Source: Acidihalobacter yilgarnensis (GTDB taxonomy: Bacteria; Pseudomonadota; Gammaproteobacteria; DSM-5130; Acidihalobacteraceae). Taken from it: 64,000 nt of DNA. The position numbers and the translations under genes are program-made. Shown here one piece after another: positions 9,613 to 19,797 of this stretch (the stretch's first letter is position 1; each line of letters begins with the position of its first letter). Under the pieces are notes generated by a model. That model was given only the letters and a program-made list of their open reading frames with translations, made no database searches and was not told the origin of the DNA. Location of the stretch: NCBI RefSeq assembly GCF_001753245.1, contig NZ_CP017415.1:1640501-1704500 (forward strand), written 5' to 3'.

Positions 9613-11133
9613 GTGACCAGTATCGATCTGGCGCGTTTTCTGGGCATCGGCGAGAAGGACGTTTCATGTGTCCTGAATCACGCGGAGGCGCTCGCCGCCG
9701 ATGCGGATGCGTTGTCCGCGGGTTTTTATGGTTATCTGCAAGATTATCCTGAAACCGGTCGCCTGCTCGGTGATTTCGGCATCGAGCGTATGCGCGATCT
9801 GTCGCATCTGCTGGCGGAAAACTTTCGACGTATGCTCCGACTTAAACCCGGTGAGTCACGTCAGGACATTCAGTCTGCGCTGGGTTCGGTGCATTATCGC
9901 GCCGGCGTCATGACGACCTGGGTGGTGGGCGCTTACAGATTGTACGTCGATTATTTACATGACCGCCTTGCGCAGCTGGGTCTGGATGATGACGACCGAC
10001 GTCGGCTCGACAAAGCGCTGATCAAATATGTCTTTTACGACATGATTTTGCAGTTGGAGGGCTACGAACAGGCGCGTCTCTCCGACCTTGGTGAGGGTGA
10101 TGCCGTTGCCCGTGCCGTCCTTGAGGCCACACTAACACTGGACAAGGCAAGCGCACCCGAGGATGTGTTGACCTCGATCTGCGATCGCGTGGTGTCAGCT
10201 TCGGGGCATTTACGTGCGGCCTGGTTCTGTCTTGGTGGGCATGAGCCGTCCACACTCACCCCGGCTTACCATGCTGGAGACCGGGTAGCCGTGCCCGACC
10301 AGCTCTCGCTAAATCAAGATGATCCTATCGCGTGCGCATTGCGTGAGCAGAGGCCCCTGGTATTCGATCCCACCGTTGCGACCTCACCGGACTGGAGCAG
10401 ACGACATCCAGAGGTTCGAACGATCGGCATTTTTCCTTTTGGGTTACGTAATACTGCGCTGACCGGATGCTTCGTGGTTCACGCGGACATGCCGCGCTAT
10501 TTCAACAATACGGGGCTGACCATCTTCGAGGCTTTGGCGACCCTGGCACAGCTCCTGATGGAATTACGGGATCAGGTACAGCGTGATGCACTGACCGGAT
10601 TGGCAAACCGAGAGGCCTTTTCGACGCATCTGTCTGTTGCGGTAGAGCGAGCCGCGCGCGATGGGCGGTTGGTGTGCGTGGGGATACTCGATCTCGATGA
10701 TTTCAAACCGATCAATGACCGCTACGGACACGCGGCGGGTGATGATTTGTTGCGCATGCTCGCCGAACGTCTGCGACAGAGTTTACGGGGTTGCGATATG
10801 GTTGCGCGGCTGAGCGGTGATGAATTTGCATTGATACTCGAGTCGATTGTGACCCTCGGTGAGGCCGAACGGGTTTTCGAACGTATCGAAAAGGCTTTGG
10901 GGCAGCCATTCGTGTTGCCGGATGGTACGCAGCATACTTTGAATGCAAGTCTCGGCGTGACGATTTATCCCTTCGATGAGTCGCCCCCGATGGACTCATT
11001 CGACATGCGGATCAAGCCATGTACGAGGCTAAGAATGCCAAGGCAGGGCGCGCGTGTTTCTGGCGTTATTGGTCGCCTACCCAGGATGCTCGCGAGGAGA
11101 CGCCGCCCTGGCCATTGTCGGCACATCCGATAG
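9613..11133 (+). CDS. globin-coupled GAF-GGDEF diguanylate cyclase (5' part of a frameshifted GGDEF-EAL gene)
   Basis: The product begins with a globin-coupled sensor domain (about residues 10-160). The motif GSVHYRAG places the probable haem-ligating His at residue 94, near His98 of E. coli DosC. A GAF-like domain follows (about 175-310), then a GGDEF domain (about 322-455). The active site is SGDEF at 401-405, with an RGCD inhibitory-site motif five residues before it, so cyclic di-GMP synthesis is plausible. GTG 9613 is chosen because AGGAGG lies 8 bases upstream. At a C5 run (10984-10988) the frame is lost: the last GGDEF helix and the EAL domain continue in another frame from 10989. The last 50 or so residues of this frame are therefore probably not native. 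Confidence 0.85.
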   Translation: MTSIDLARFLGIGEKDVSCVLNHAEALAADADALSAGFYGYLQDYPETGRLLGDFGIERMRDLSHLLAENFRRMLRLKPGESRQDIQSALGSVHYRAGVMTTWVVGAYRLYVDYLHDRLAQLGLDDDDRRRLDKALIKYVFYDMILQLEGYEQARLSDLGEGDAVARAVLEATLTLDKASAPEDVLTSICDRVVSASGHLRAAWFCLGGHEPSTLTPAYHAGDRVAVPDQLSLNQDDPIACALREQRPLVFDPTVATSPDWSRRHPEVRTIGIFPFGLRNTALTGCFVVHADMPRYFNNTGLTIFEALATLAQLLMELRDQVQRDALTGLANREAFSTHLSVAVERAARDGRLVCVGILDLDDFKPINDRYGHAAGDDLLRMLAERLRQSLRGCDMVARLSGDEFALILESIVTLGEAERVFERIEKALGQPFVLPDGTQHTLNASLGVTIYPFDESPPMDSFDMRIKPCTRLRMPRQGARVSGVIGRLPRMLARRRRPGHCRHIR

Positions 11134-12179
11134 CCTATTTCCAGCCAGTGGTTGATCTGAGAGGGCGTGGTGTCGTTGCGGTCGAGGCGCTCGCGCGCTT
11201 GATGCTGGCCGACGGTCGGGTGCTTACGCCTGCGGCCTTTCTCGATGGAATGAGCGCGCAGTCAAGGCGCGACTTAAGCCGTGAAATGCTGCGGCAGGGA
11301 CTCGCGTTGTTGGCCCGGCTCGATGCGCAGGGTATCTCGCTGGGTTTGTCTTTCAATGTAGATGCCGATTTTATCCTCGATGCGGACTGCGTCCATTGTT
11401 TTCGCGACCTTGTCGATGCCAGCGGCATCGACCCTGGACGCATCACGCTTGAAATACTGGAGAGCGGCGAGTTCCTCACCACTGAAAGCGCGCTTGAGCT
11501 GATGCGCGCGTTGCGTGAGGCCGGTGCGCGTATCGCGCTGGATGACGTGGGGTCGGCCTATTCATCGCTACTGCGTCTCAAGGAGTTGCCGATCGACCGG
11601 ATCAAGCTCGATCAGGCCTTCGTGCGGGATCTGGCGCAAGGGCCGGATAATCTGGTGTTCGTGATGGCACTGCAGTCTCTGGCTCAGGGACTGGATGTCG
11701 AACTGATCGTGGAAGGCGTCGAAACCCCTGCCATGCTCGACGCAATGATTGCCTTGGGCGTGGACTCGGTCCAGGGCTACGCATTGGCTCGGCCGATGCC
11801 GGCCGACCAGCTGGCGGCCTGGATGATCGACGGGGCCATCACCCCGCATCGCAATGATCGGCAGCCAGATACCTTACTCGGGGCTTACGCCGCTCACCTG
11901 CGTCAGCGTGCACTGATGGATTCGATTATCCGCGAGGGGACCTTTGTCCATGTCTTGGACGTGATACATGACTGCCCTCTGGTGCGCTATCTCAGCGCAC
12001 AGGGCATGCGAAACGACCATCCCCTGCTACAGATACATCAGAGAATTGTGCATATATTCCATGGACGCCGTCGTCTGATCGATCTGGAAACGTCGGATAC
12101 GAATTTAATGGCGGCGGAGCAGCATCTAGCACGTTTGGTTGCGGATGCATTGTCCGCCGAGGCGGCGGTGAGCTGCTAA
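11019..12179 (+). CDS. EAL-domain phosphodiesterase with CZB-like tail (3' part of the frameshifted gene)
   Basis: This frame starts inside the last GGDEF helix (MYEAKN; upstream in the same frame DGLIRHADQA completes it). The EAL domain (about residues 35-280) has VEALARL, LEILES, DDVGSAYSSL in place of DDFGTGYSSL, and IVEGVET, so the main metal-binding acidic residues are present. About 100 C-terminal residues follow with spaced His and Cys (HDCPLVRYL, HPLLQIHQRIVHIF) that resemble a chemoreceptor zinc-binding (CZB) domain; that assignment is inference. There is no independent ribosome binding site, so the segment should be expressed only as part of the upstream protein if the frame is restored. 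Together the two frames make a protein of about 855 residues. Confidence 0.8.
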   Translation: MYEAKNAKAGRACFWRYWSPTQDAREETPPWPLSAHPIAYFQPVVDLRGRGVVAVEALARLMLADGRVLTPAAFLDGMSAQSRRDLSREMLRQGLALLARLDAQGISLGLSFNVDADFILDADCVHCFRDLVDASGIDPGRITLEILESGEFLTTESALELMRALREAGARIALDDVGSAYSSLLRLKELPIDRIKLDQAFVRDLAQGPDNLVFVMALQSLAQGLDVELIVEGVETPAMLDAMIALGVDSVQGYALARPMPADQLAAWMIDGAITPHRNDRQPDTLLGAYAAHLRQRALMDSIIREGTFVHVLDVIHDCPLVRYLSAQGMRNDHPLLQIHQRIVHIFHGRRRLIDLETSDTNLMAAEQHLARLVADALSAEAAVSC

Positions 12180-12875
12180 CGGATATCCATTGCCGAGGGA
12201 GGGCGTGTCATTTGAATGGCGATGGCGCCAGGTCCGTCTGTATCCGGATTGCTGCCGTCTGCCTGCCCCGTCTTGTCGTATGCGGTATCTCAAGCGAGAA
12301 GTATGCGTATCGCGCCCTGTCTGAAAGCGCGATACGCCGCAATGCTCCAAGCGCCCCATTCATGCGTTCGCGATTGACCTACACTCAGATAGAAATGGAT
12401 CTTCCAAGCTACTTAAATGGGTAATCGAGAATTCCAAAATTCCAACGGGCCGTAGCGGCCCAGGTGTTCCCGTATCGCCATGCATGGACACACACGATGA
12501 CGGCGCAGTGTTCCATCGTCTCACCCTCCAGGGAGCCCTAGCTTGCGTGAGTCACTGGATTTGGGCGCGCACCGCCCTCTGGACCGTCCCGGAACCACTC
12601 GCGCCCACCCGACGACCGCGGATGGTGATCGGTCATGAGAATGGGCACTTCGAGCGAACGAGCTCATGCAGATGAAATACGGCACGGCCAGGGCTTGGTT
12701 TCGCCGTTACCGTGTAGCAATAAATGGGTAGCTTTGTTCCTTATCCGGCCGCGATCTTTCTGGCATGAGAGATGTTGGTGCTGTCGTCGCGATTGCCTGG
12801 GTGTGCTGCTGCAAGTTGAGAATATAACCAGATGAATTAGTTGTTTTTTTACCTGTTAATTGCGGGAAAACCGTC
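12180..12875. other. intergenic region, no gene seen
   Basis: About 700 bases lie between the GGDEF-EAL gene and the phosphorelay operon. Short open frames of 60-77 codons on both strands show no domain, no good ribosome binding site and no consistent codon use. A GGGCC/GGCCC hairpin sits at 12447-12461. The last 60 bases are AT-rich and probably hold the promoter of the downstream operon. I looked for a GEMM-type cyclic di-GMP riboswitch and did not find one. Confidence 0.5.
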
Positions 12876-14426
12876 ATGAACGATCCATTCAAGGACGCAC
12901 TCGAAGCGCTGCAGACGCGTTTCGTCAATCACTTGCCGACCCGGTTACAGGCAATTAGAAACCAATGTCGCCAATTGCAGGAGACCGTTGAGCGAGGGCG
13001 TTGGCCCAACACCGAAATCGATGCCTTGTCGCGCTTATTACACGATCTTGCCGGTGCTGCAGGTACTTTTGGTCTTGCGCGTGTGAGCGTACTGGCGATC
13101 GAATTCGGTCAGCAGCTCGACAATTTTCGTGAATGCGGCGAAGCGCAGGGATTGGCGACGTTGGAGACTGCATTCGGCCGCTTTGATCTTGGCGTGGTCG
13201 ACGCGGCTGCGAATGAAGTTGCGCCATTGCGCGGGGAGCGCAAAGTCAATGGCTCAGCACCACCGCTGGTTTATGTTGTTGAGGATGATGTCGCACAATC
13301 AGCGCCTTTGGCACAGGCCCTGCTGGCAGAGGGTTATCGTGTCCGGGAGTTTGCCGACCTAGACGGCTTCATGAATGCATGCGAACAGGATGAATGGCCA
13401 AAGGCCGTCATCATGGACATGATTTTTCCAGAGGGCAAAGAGGCTGGAGCCAGGGCGATTTCGCTGCTGCGTTCGGATATTACGCAACCGCCCGCGGTCA
13501 TTTTTCTGTCCGTGCGTGACGACCTTGAAGCGCGTTTGGCGGCGTTTCGTGCCGGCGCCAGCCGTTATATCGTCAAGCCCGTCGATACCGCGCGCCTGGC
13601 CCGTCTACTCGACGACCTTACCATGCGCGTCCCCGCGCAGCCGTATCGTGTGCTCCTGGTGGATGATGATCCTCAGCTGTTGCAAGCCCAGGCCTTGCAC
13701 CTGCGTCAGGCAGGTATGACGGTGCATACGCTCGATGATCCGCTACAGGTTATGGCGGTCTTGCGAAGTTTTGAACCCGATGTGGTGGTGCTCGACGTCT
13801 ATATGCCCGAGGCAACGGGCCCAGAGTTGGCCGCTGTGCTCCGAGAACAGGAGGAATTTACATACCTGCCGATACTCTTCCTATCGGCAGAAACGGATAT
13901 CAGCATGCAGTTGCTTGCACTCAATCTCGGCGGGGATGACTTCCTGGTGAAACCGATTCGCCCCGCGCATCTGGTCGCAGCTGTCAGCGCTCGTGCGCGG
14001 CGTGCCAGACTCAATGCGGAGCTTGGGGGGCGTGTCGAAACATTACTATATGAGCGTGAGCGGGTTCACCAGGCGCTCGACGGGCAATTAATGCTGGCGC
14101 GTTTCGATGCGCATGGCTTGATCCGTTCAGTTAATGAACGATTGCTGGCGGCTACGGGGTATATGCGTGACGAATTATTGGGGCGCGACTACCGCACACT
14201 CGCTTCAAGCCTCCAGCAGGACGCTTTTTATCGGGAAATGGGCGAGGTGGTCGCGCGTGGCGACATCTGGCGTGGACGTCTTGCAATACGCCGTCGCGAT
14301 GGTACGCCGCTGTGGGTGGATATCTCGCTAACACCATTTCTAGACGCCGAGGGTAGTGTTTACGAATATCACGCGATGTTGGTGCATGCCTCGCCGGGGG
14401 TATCACCCATGGGCGAGGCGGTTTGA
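12876..14426 (+). CDS. Hpt-receiver-receiver-PAS signalling protein
   Basis: This 516-residue cytoplasmic phosphorelay protein has an N-terminal Hpt domain (about residues 1-110). The phosphorylatable His is residue 56, in LLHDLAGAAGTFGL. Receiver 1 (about 129-245) has EDD and an acceptor Asp in VIMDMIFPEG, with KP near its end. Receiver 2 (about 262-380) has VDDD, VVLDVYMPE and LVKPI. A PAS domain follows (about 393-505), ending near YEYHAMLVHA. There is no DNA-binding or enzymatic output. It is the first gene of a plus-strand operon; the hybrid kinase gene begins 13 bases after its stop. Its layout and receiver 2 sequence closely resemble the GGDEF protein at the operon's end. Confidence 0.88.
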   Translation: MNDPFKDALEALQTRFVNHLPTRLQAIRNQCRQLQETVERGRWPNTEIDALSRLLHDLAGAAGTFGLARVSVLAIEFGQQLDNFRECGEAQGLATLETAFGRFDLGVVDAAANEVAPLRGERKVNGSAPPLVYVVEDDVAQSAPLAQALLAEGYRVREFADLDGFMNACEQDEWPKAVIMDMIFPEGKEAGARAISLLRSDITQPPAVIFLSVRDDLEARLAAFRAGASRYIVKPVDTARLARLLDDLTMRVPAQPYRVLLVDDDPQLLQAQALHLRQAGMTVHTLDDPLQVMAVLRSFEPDVVVLDVYMPEATGPELAAVLREQEEFTYLPILFLSAETDISMQLLALNLGGDDFLVKPIRPAHLVAAVSARARRARLNAELGGRVETLLYERERVHQALDGQLMLARFDAHGLIRSVNERLLAATGYMRDELLGRDYRTLASSLQQDAFYREMGEVVARGDIWRGRLAIRRRDGTPLWVDISLTPFLDAEGSVYEYHAMLVHASPGVSPMGEAV

Positions 14427-14439
14427 CGGAGTTGATTAC

Positions 14440-17400
14440 ATGTCGGACTTGAAGGATCGGAATGGTTATGCACCCTCTGGTGCGATGCCGGCGCCGCTGC
14501 CCCCAAACGAGGCGGATCGTCTCGACGCGCTGCGGCGGTTCGCGGTGCTCGATACCGCACCGGAAAGCGATCTCGATGAAATTGCTGCCCTGGCATCGGA
14601 AATCTGCGAGACGCCGATAGCGCTGGTCTCGCTAGTGGATGAGCACCGTCAGTGGTTCAAAAGCCGCGTGGGGCTGGATGCACAGGAAACGCCTCGCGAG
14701 ATGGCTTTTTGTGCACATGCAATTCTTGGCGATACGATTTTTGAAATTCCAGATGCACTCGAGGACCCTCGTTTCCGAACCAATCCATTGGTGACGAGTG
14801 CACCGGATATCCGTTTTTATGCCGGGATGGTGCTGGCAACTTCGGATGGACTCAATCTGGGCACACTTTGCGTGATCGACCGTGTGCCGAGGCGTTTAAC
14901 GGAGCGTCAGCGGAGCATACTCATGCGCCTAGCGCGCCAAGTGAGCAAATTTCTGTCGCTGCGTTTGACGTTGAACCATTATGCAGAGCAGTCCGCCTTT
15001 CAAGAGGCGTTATTGTCGAGTGCGGGGGCGGCCATTATCGCCTGCGCACCGGATGGGCGCATCACCCGTTTCAATGCAACGGCCGAACGCTTGTTAGGTT
15101 ACCAGACGGAAGAAGTGATCGGCCATCGCGCAGATGAAACCTTTCTGCCCCTAGACCTATCTCTGGTGCCGCAGGTCGCGGCGAATGCGGGAGGAGGCTG
15201 TTTTGACACCCTGCTGGCAACGCAAACTGATCAAGGCGAGCAGGGCACGGGCATGGTGGAGACCCGCTATCGCCATGCGGATGGCCGGGAAATCCCGGTA
15301 TTGCTGTCGATCACGTCGATTCGAGATGCCGAAGGGCGTGTGACCGGACAGTTGGGCGTTGCTCATGAGATGTCCAAACTCAAACGGGTACAAAACCGTC
15401 TGGACCGGCAGCAACAGGCCCTGCGCGTACTCAACGAGATCGCCGCACATCCCGGTGACGATATCCAGGCGCAATTGACTTTGGCACTCAAATTGGGCGC
15501 CGAATATCTGGGTATGAGCCATGGGATTATCAGCCGTATCGTCGATGAGGATTTCGAAGTTTGGGCACAGGTTTCGCCAGCGAATGCGCTGCATGAGGGA
15601 CAGCATTTTCCGCTGAATACGACTTATTGCAGCCTTGTCGTCGGTTCCTCAGACGTATTGGCTATCGACCGGATGTCAGCATCGTCTTTTGCCGACCACC
15701 CTTGCCATGATGCCTTTCATATGGAGTCCTATATTGGCATTCCAATTTGGATGGAAGGAGAAGCCTTTGGCGCACTGAGTTTTTCATCGCATGACTCGAA
15801 GCCGGGGGGCTTTGATGAGGCGGATCGCGATTTCTTGCGTTTGTTGTCGGGTTGGCTGGGCTCGACTCTCATGCGACAGCGTGAACAGGCCATGCGGGAT
15901 GAGCTTCTGGCGCGACTGCAAAAACTTTCGGCACATGTACCGGGGGTTGTTTATCAATATCTTTTGCGTGTGGATGGTACGAGTAGTTTTCCCTATGCCA
16001 GTGAAGGCATCCTCGATATCTATGGTGTTTGTCCCGAGGCCGTGAGAGAAGATGCCAGTGCCGTTTTCGCTGTAATACACGCAGCCGATGTACCCGTTGT
16101 CAGGTCATCAATCGAACGCTCGGCGCGGGAGCTGACGGTGTGGCATATGGAATACCGCGTCGATCATCCTCAGCACGGGACGATCTGGGTGGAGGGACGC
16201 GCCACCCCGGAACGATTGCTAGATGGCGCGATACTTTGGCATGGCGTCATTACGGATATCACTGCCCGCAAAATCGCCCAGGATGTGCTAGACCGCGAGC
16301 GTCAGCGCATGGTGAGCATCATTGAAGGTACGAATGCGGGTACTTGGGAATGGAATATCCAGACCGGGGAAACAGTATTCAACGAACGGTGGGCGGCAAT
16401 CCTTGGGTATCGTCTCGAAGAGTTGTCACCGACCACTGCGGATGTTTGGCGACGGCTGCTACACCCCGAAGATGTCGACCAAGCCGGAAAACAGCTGGCA
16501 GCCCATTTCGCCGGCGAGTCGCCATACTACGATACCGTGCTGCGCATGCGTCATAAGCAAGGGCATTGGGTTTGGGTACATGCACGCGGGCGCGTCGTGA
16601 ATTGGCTAGCGCCAGGCAAACCTTTGATGATGTACGGGACGCACGCGGATATCACGGAGTCGCGAGAGCAGGAGGAAGAGATTCGCAATGCCAGGGCTTT
16701 TTTACAGGCAGTAATCGATTCATCCACTGGCGTATCCGTGATCGCAACAGACACATCCGGTTTGATTACCCTGTTCAATTCAGGGGCTGAACGCCTGTTG
16801 GGATATAAAGCCGAAGAAATCATCGGCTGCATGACGCCGGCACCCTTTCATCTGGAATCCGAAGTCCAGGCGCAGGGCATCTTGCTAAGCGAGGCATTCG
16901 ATAAACCGATTCAGGGCTTCGAGGTGTTCGTCGCCAGGGCCACGCTCGGTGAAGCGGAAACGCGTCAGTGGACCTATGTGCGTCAGGATGGCGAGCATCG
17001 ACAGGTTAATTTAACGGTCACGGCCATTCGTGACGAATCAGATCGAATTACGGGATTTCTAGGCATTGCTTCTGATATTACGGAGTTGGTGCGCACCAGC
17101 GATGCACTACAGGACAGTGAGCAGCGTTTTCGAGGCATGGTCGCCAATTTGCCGGGTGTAGTGTACCGGTCATCTGGTGATGATGGTCGTAGCATGCGAT
17201 ATATGAGTGGCGAAATCGAGCAACTTGCAGGTTACCCGGTGAATGCGTTCCTTGATGAGCCAAGACGTTTATTTGGTGACCTGATACATCCGGATGATCG
17301 CGCCATGGTGCTCGAGGCATTGTCACGTATGCGGGCAGGGGAGACTTGTGAATATAGTTATCGCCTAATTCATGCCGACGGCCATGTGGTCTGGGTTTAT

Positions 17401-19773
17401 GAAAAAGCACGTGGTGAGTTCGATCAATCAGGAAATTTTTTATGGTTCGATGGATTTTTCTGGGACATTACGGCTAGGCGAACCATTGAAAATGAACTCA
17501 AGCTCAGCCAAAAGCGTTTCAGCGGTGCGTTTGCGACTGCGCCACTGGGTATGGCGTTGGTTTCGCTGGATGGGCGCTGGCTGGAAGTCAATGACAAGTT
17601 GTGCCAGATACTCGGCTATGAAAGAGATGACTTATTAGAAACGGATTTTCAACACATTACGCACCCGGATGATCTGGATGCGGATCTTGCACTCGTGAGC
17701 CAGCTCCTTGCCGGAGATGTTCCTAGTTATCAGCTTGAAAAGCGATATTTACATCGAAACGGAAAAATAATTTGGGCGTTGCTTAGCGTGTCACTGGTGC
17801 GGGATGTTCAGGGAGATCCCGTTCATTTTGTTTCTCAAATAGAGGATTTTACCTCACGAAAATTGGCGGAAGAAGCGTTGCTAGAAAGCGAAAAGAAGCT
17901 ATCGACACTATACCGTATGTCGCCCGTTTCCATCATGCTTAACCGGTTCGATGATGGGCAGTTCGTTGAAGCCAATCCTGAGCTGTTCCGACTGACCGGT
18001 TACGAAGAAAATGAGTATCGCCAATTAAGTTATTGGGATATAACGCCTGATGAATACGCTGCACAAGAACAGGCGCAGATCGAATCACTACGTACTCGTG
18101 GAGTATATGGTCCTTATGAAAAGGAATATATCTGCAAGGATGGTAGGCGTATTCCCGTGTTATTGAATGGTTCTTTGATCGAAGGCATTGATGGTGAAAA
18201 ATACATATGGTCAATCGCACAGGATATCAGCGAGCGCGTACTGGCGGAGCAGCGTGCGATAGAGCGCGAACGCTACGTGCAAGCGGTTATCGACAACGTC
18301 ATCGATGGCATCGTAACGCTGGATGAGATGGGTTGTATCGAATCCTTCAATCGCGCGGCAGAGCGTATTTTCGGTTATCGTCAAGCCGAGGTGCTTGGCT
18401 TGGATGCCGCACGTTTATTGTCTGCTCCGCAGGGCATGGTTCTAGAAATGGCCTTGCAGACCTACCGTAAAACGGGTGCGGCACAGAATTGGAATGATCC
18501 GCGAGAGACTGAAGGCGTGCGTCGAAATGGCGATCCATTTCCCATGGAGCTTTCGCTTTCGGAAATTCGACATCTTGGACATGCGCGATTTATCGCGGTC
18601 GTGCGTGATATCACCGCACGCAAGCGTATGCAGGAGATGAAGGATGAATTCGTGGCTACGGTCAGTCACGAGCTGCGTACGCCACTCACATCAATCAGTG
18701 GTTCGTTGGGCTTGCTGGTGAGCGACGCTCTGTCAGCGTCCCCTGAAAAATCGCGCCCTCTGATTGAAATTGCACACAAAAACAGTATTCGGTTGACGCA
18801 TTTGATCAATGACCTGCTCGATATGGAAAAAATGGCTGCCGGAAAAATGCACTTCGATATATGCGTGCAGCTATTATTGCCCTTGGTTGAACAGGCGATT
18901 GACGCTAATCAGAGCTATGCGGATCAATATAAAGTTCGATTGGTATTGACTAGGCGAGAGGCGAATGCGTGGGTCAATGTCGATACGCAGCGGCTGCAGC
19001 AAATATTGGCCAACTTTATTTCCAATGCGGCGAAATTCTCTCCACCCGATAGCACGGTTGAGATCAGTATCCATGCTCAAGGTGAAAATGATTTCAGAAT
19101 CGAAGTGCGCGACCAAGGGCAGGGTGTCCCTCTGGCATTTCAGGATCACTTGTTTCAGAAATTTGCGCAGGCTGATGGGTCGAGTGCGCGGTCGAAAGGT
19201 GGGACCGGCTTGGGCTTGGCCATTAGTAAGGAAATGGCTGAAAGAATGGGGTGTGCAGTTGGATTCGATTCCATTGAAGGGCAGGGAGCTTGTTTCTATA
19301 TCGATCTGCCACGTGTGCCCGAGACAGCCAAGGCCGGTCCTGATGGTGTCACACGATTTTTCCCCGATGGTATGAGCGAGATGGATACGATGGACTGGAT
19401 ACTCGTGGTGGAGGACGACACGGAAGTCGCGGTACGTGTTGGATTGACGCTACGAGAAGCCGGTTTTGCCGTGGATTTGGCCTTCAGGGGCGCGGAAGCA
19501 CTCGCCAAATTGGCCGAGCGTAAGTATGTCGCCATCACCCTTGATCTCATGCTGCCGGACATGAACGGTCGCGAGACGCTTGAGTCGGTGAGGCATGCTG
19601 TGAACGAACGGCATAGCGACGTGTTGATCATCGTGATGTCCCAGCTGGGTCACGCTCAGCTGGGTGTCGAATGTGACGATGCAACCATTGTGTGGTTTGA
19701 TAAACCCGTCGATCTTGGCGAATTGATTTCCGTGCTTCAGCTACATACCCAGATGGGGAAATCCACGCCATAA
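14440..19773 (+). CDS. multi-PAS/GAF hybrid sensor histidine kinase
   Basis: This 1777-residue kinase has no evident transmembrane segments, so it should sense cytoplasmic signals. Approximate order: GAF 28-173, PAS 186-310, GAF 328-480, then seven PAS/PAC units at 496-612, 621-743, 751-884, 892-1014, 1022-1145, 1149-1271 and 1275-1397. HisKA follows at 1398-1467 with His1410 in VSHELRTPL, then HATPase_c at 1516-1624 (NAAKFSPP, GTGLGLAI) and a C-terminal receiver at 1651-1771 (VVEDD, LDLMLPD). The ATG at 14440 lies 13 bases after the previous stop and opens on MSDLKDRNG; the frame is open further upstream inside the preceding gene. His to Asp transfer to its own receiver, then to the neighbouring Hpt domains, is the likely route. 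Confidence 0.9.
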   Translation: MSDLKDRNGYAPSGAMPAPLPPNEADRLDALRRFAVLDTAPESDLDEIAALASEICETPIALVSLVDEHRQWFKSRVGLDAQETPREMAFCAHAILGDTIFEIPDALEDPRFRTNPLVTSAPDIRFYAGMVLATSDGLNLGTLCVIDRVPRRLTERQRSILMRLARQVSKFLSLRLTLNHYAEQSAFQEALLSSAGAAIIACAPDGRITRFNATAERLLGYQTEEVIGHRADETFLPLDLSLVPQVAANAGGGCFDTLLATQTDQGEQGTGMVETRYRHADGREIPVLLSITSIRDAEGRVTGQLGVAHEMSKLKRVQNRLDRQQQALRVLNEIAAHPGDDIQAQLTLALKLGAEYLGMSHGIISRIVDEDFEVWAQVSPANALHEGQHFPLNTTYCSLVVGSSDVLAIDRMSASSFADHPCHDAFHMESYIGIPIWMEGEAFGALSFSSHDSKPGGFDEADRDFLRLLSGWLGSTLMRQREQAMRDELLARLQKLSAHVPGVVYQYLLRVDGTSSFPYASEGILDIYGVCPEAVREDASAVFAVIHAADVPVVRSSIERSARELTVWHMEYRVDHPQHGTIWVEGRATPERLLDGAILWHGVITDITARKIAQDVLDRERQRMVSIIEGTNAGTWEWNIQTGETVFNERWAAILGYRLEELSPTTADVWRRLLHPEDVDQAGKQLAAHFAGESPYYDTVLRMRHKQGHWVWVHARGRVVNWLAPGKPLMMYGTHADITESREQEEEIRNARAFLQAVIDSSTGVSVIATDTSGLITLFNSGAERLLGYKAEEIIGCMTPAPFHLESEVQAQGILLSEAFDKPIQGFEVFVARATLGEAETRQWTYVRQDGEHRQVNLTVTAIRDESDRITGFLGIASDITELVRTSDALQDSEQRFRGMVANLPGVVYRSSGDDGRSMRYMSGEIEQLAGYPVNAFLDEPRRLFGDLIHPDDRAMVLEALSRMRAGETCEYSYRLIHADGHVVWVYEKARGEFDQSGNFLWFDGFFWDITARRTIENELKLSQKRFSGAFATAPLGMALVSLDGRWLEVNDKLCQILGYERDDLLETDFQHITHPDDLDADLALVSQLLAGDVPSYQLEKRYLHRNGKIIWALLSVSLVRDVQGDPVHFVSQIEDFTSRKLAEEALLESEKKLSTLYRMSPVSIMLNRFDDGQFVEANPELFRLTGYEENEYRQLSYWDITPDEYAAQEQAQIESLRTRGVYGPYEKEYICKDGRRIPVLLNGSLIEGIDGEKYIWSIAQDISERVLAEQRAIERERYVQAVIDNVIDGIVTLDEMGCIESFNRAAERIFGYRQAEVLGLDAARLLSAPQGMVLEMALQTYRKTGAAQNWNDPRETEGVRRNGDPFPMELSLSEIRHLGHARFIAVVRDITARKRMQEMKDEFVATVSHELRTPLTSISGSLGLLVSDALSASPEKSRPLIEIAHKNSIRLTHLINDLLDMEKMAAGKMHFDICVQLLLPLVEQAIDANQSYADQYKVRLVLTRREANAWVNVDTQRLQQILANFISNAAKFSPPDSTVEISIHAQGENDFRIEVRDQGQGVPLAFQDHLFQKFAQADGSSARSKGGTGLGLAISKEMAERMGCAVGFDSIEGQGACFYIDLPRVPETAKAGPDGVTRFFPDGMSEMDTMDWILVVEDDTEVAVRVGLTLREAGFAVDLAFRGAEALAKLAERKYVAITLDLMLPDMNGRETLESVRHAVNERHSDVLIIVMSQLGHAQLGVECDDATIVWFDKPVDLGELISVLQLHTQMGKSTP

Positions 19774-19797
19774 ATTGCGTCGTTACATGGGAAATTT

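Noticed and set aside
12180-12875. Cyclic di-GMP riboswitch before the phosphorelay operon
   Set aside because: No GEMM-type conserved core was found; only a short simple hairpin is visible.
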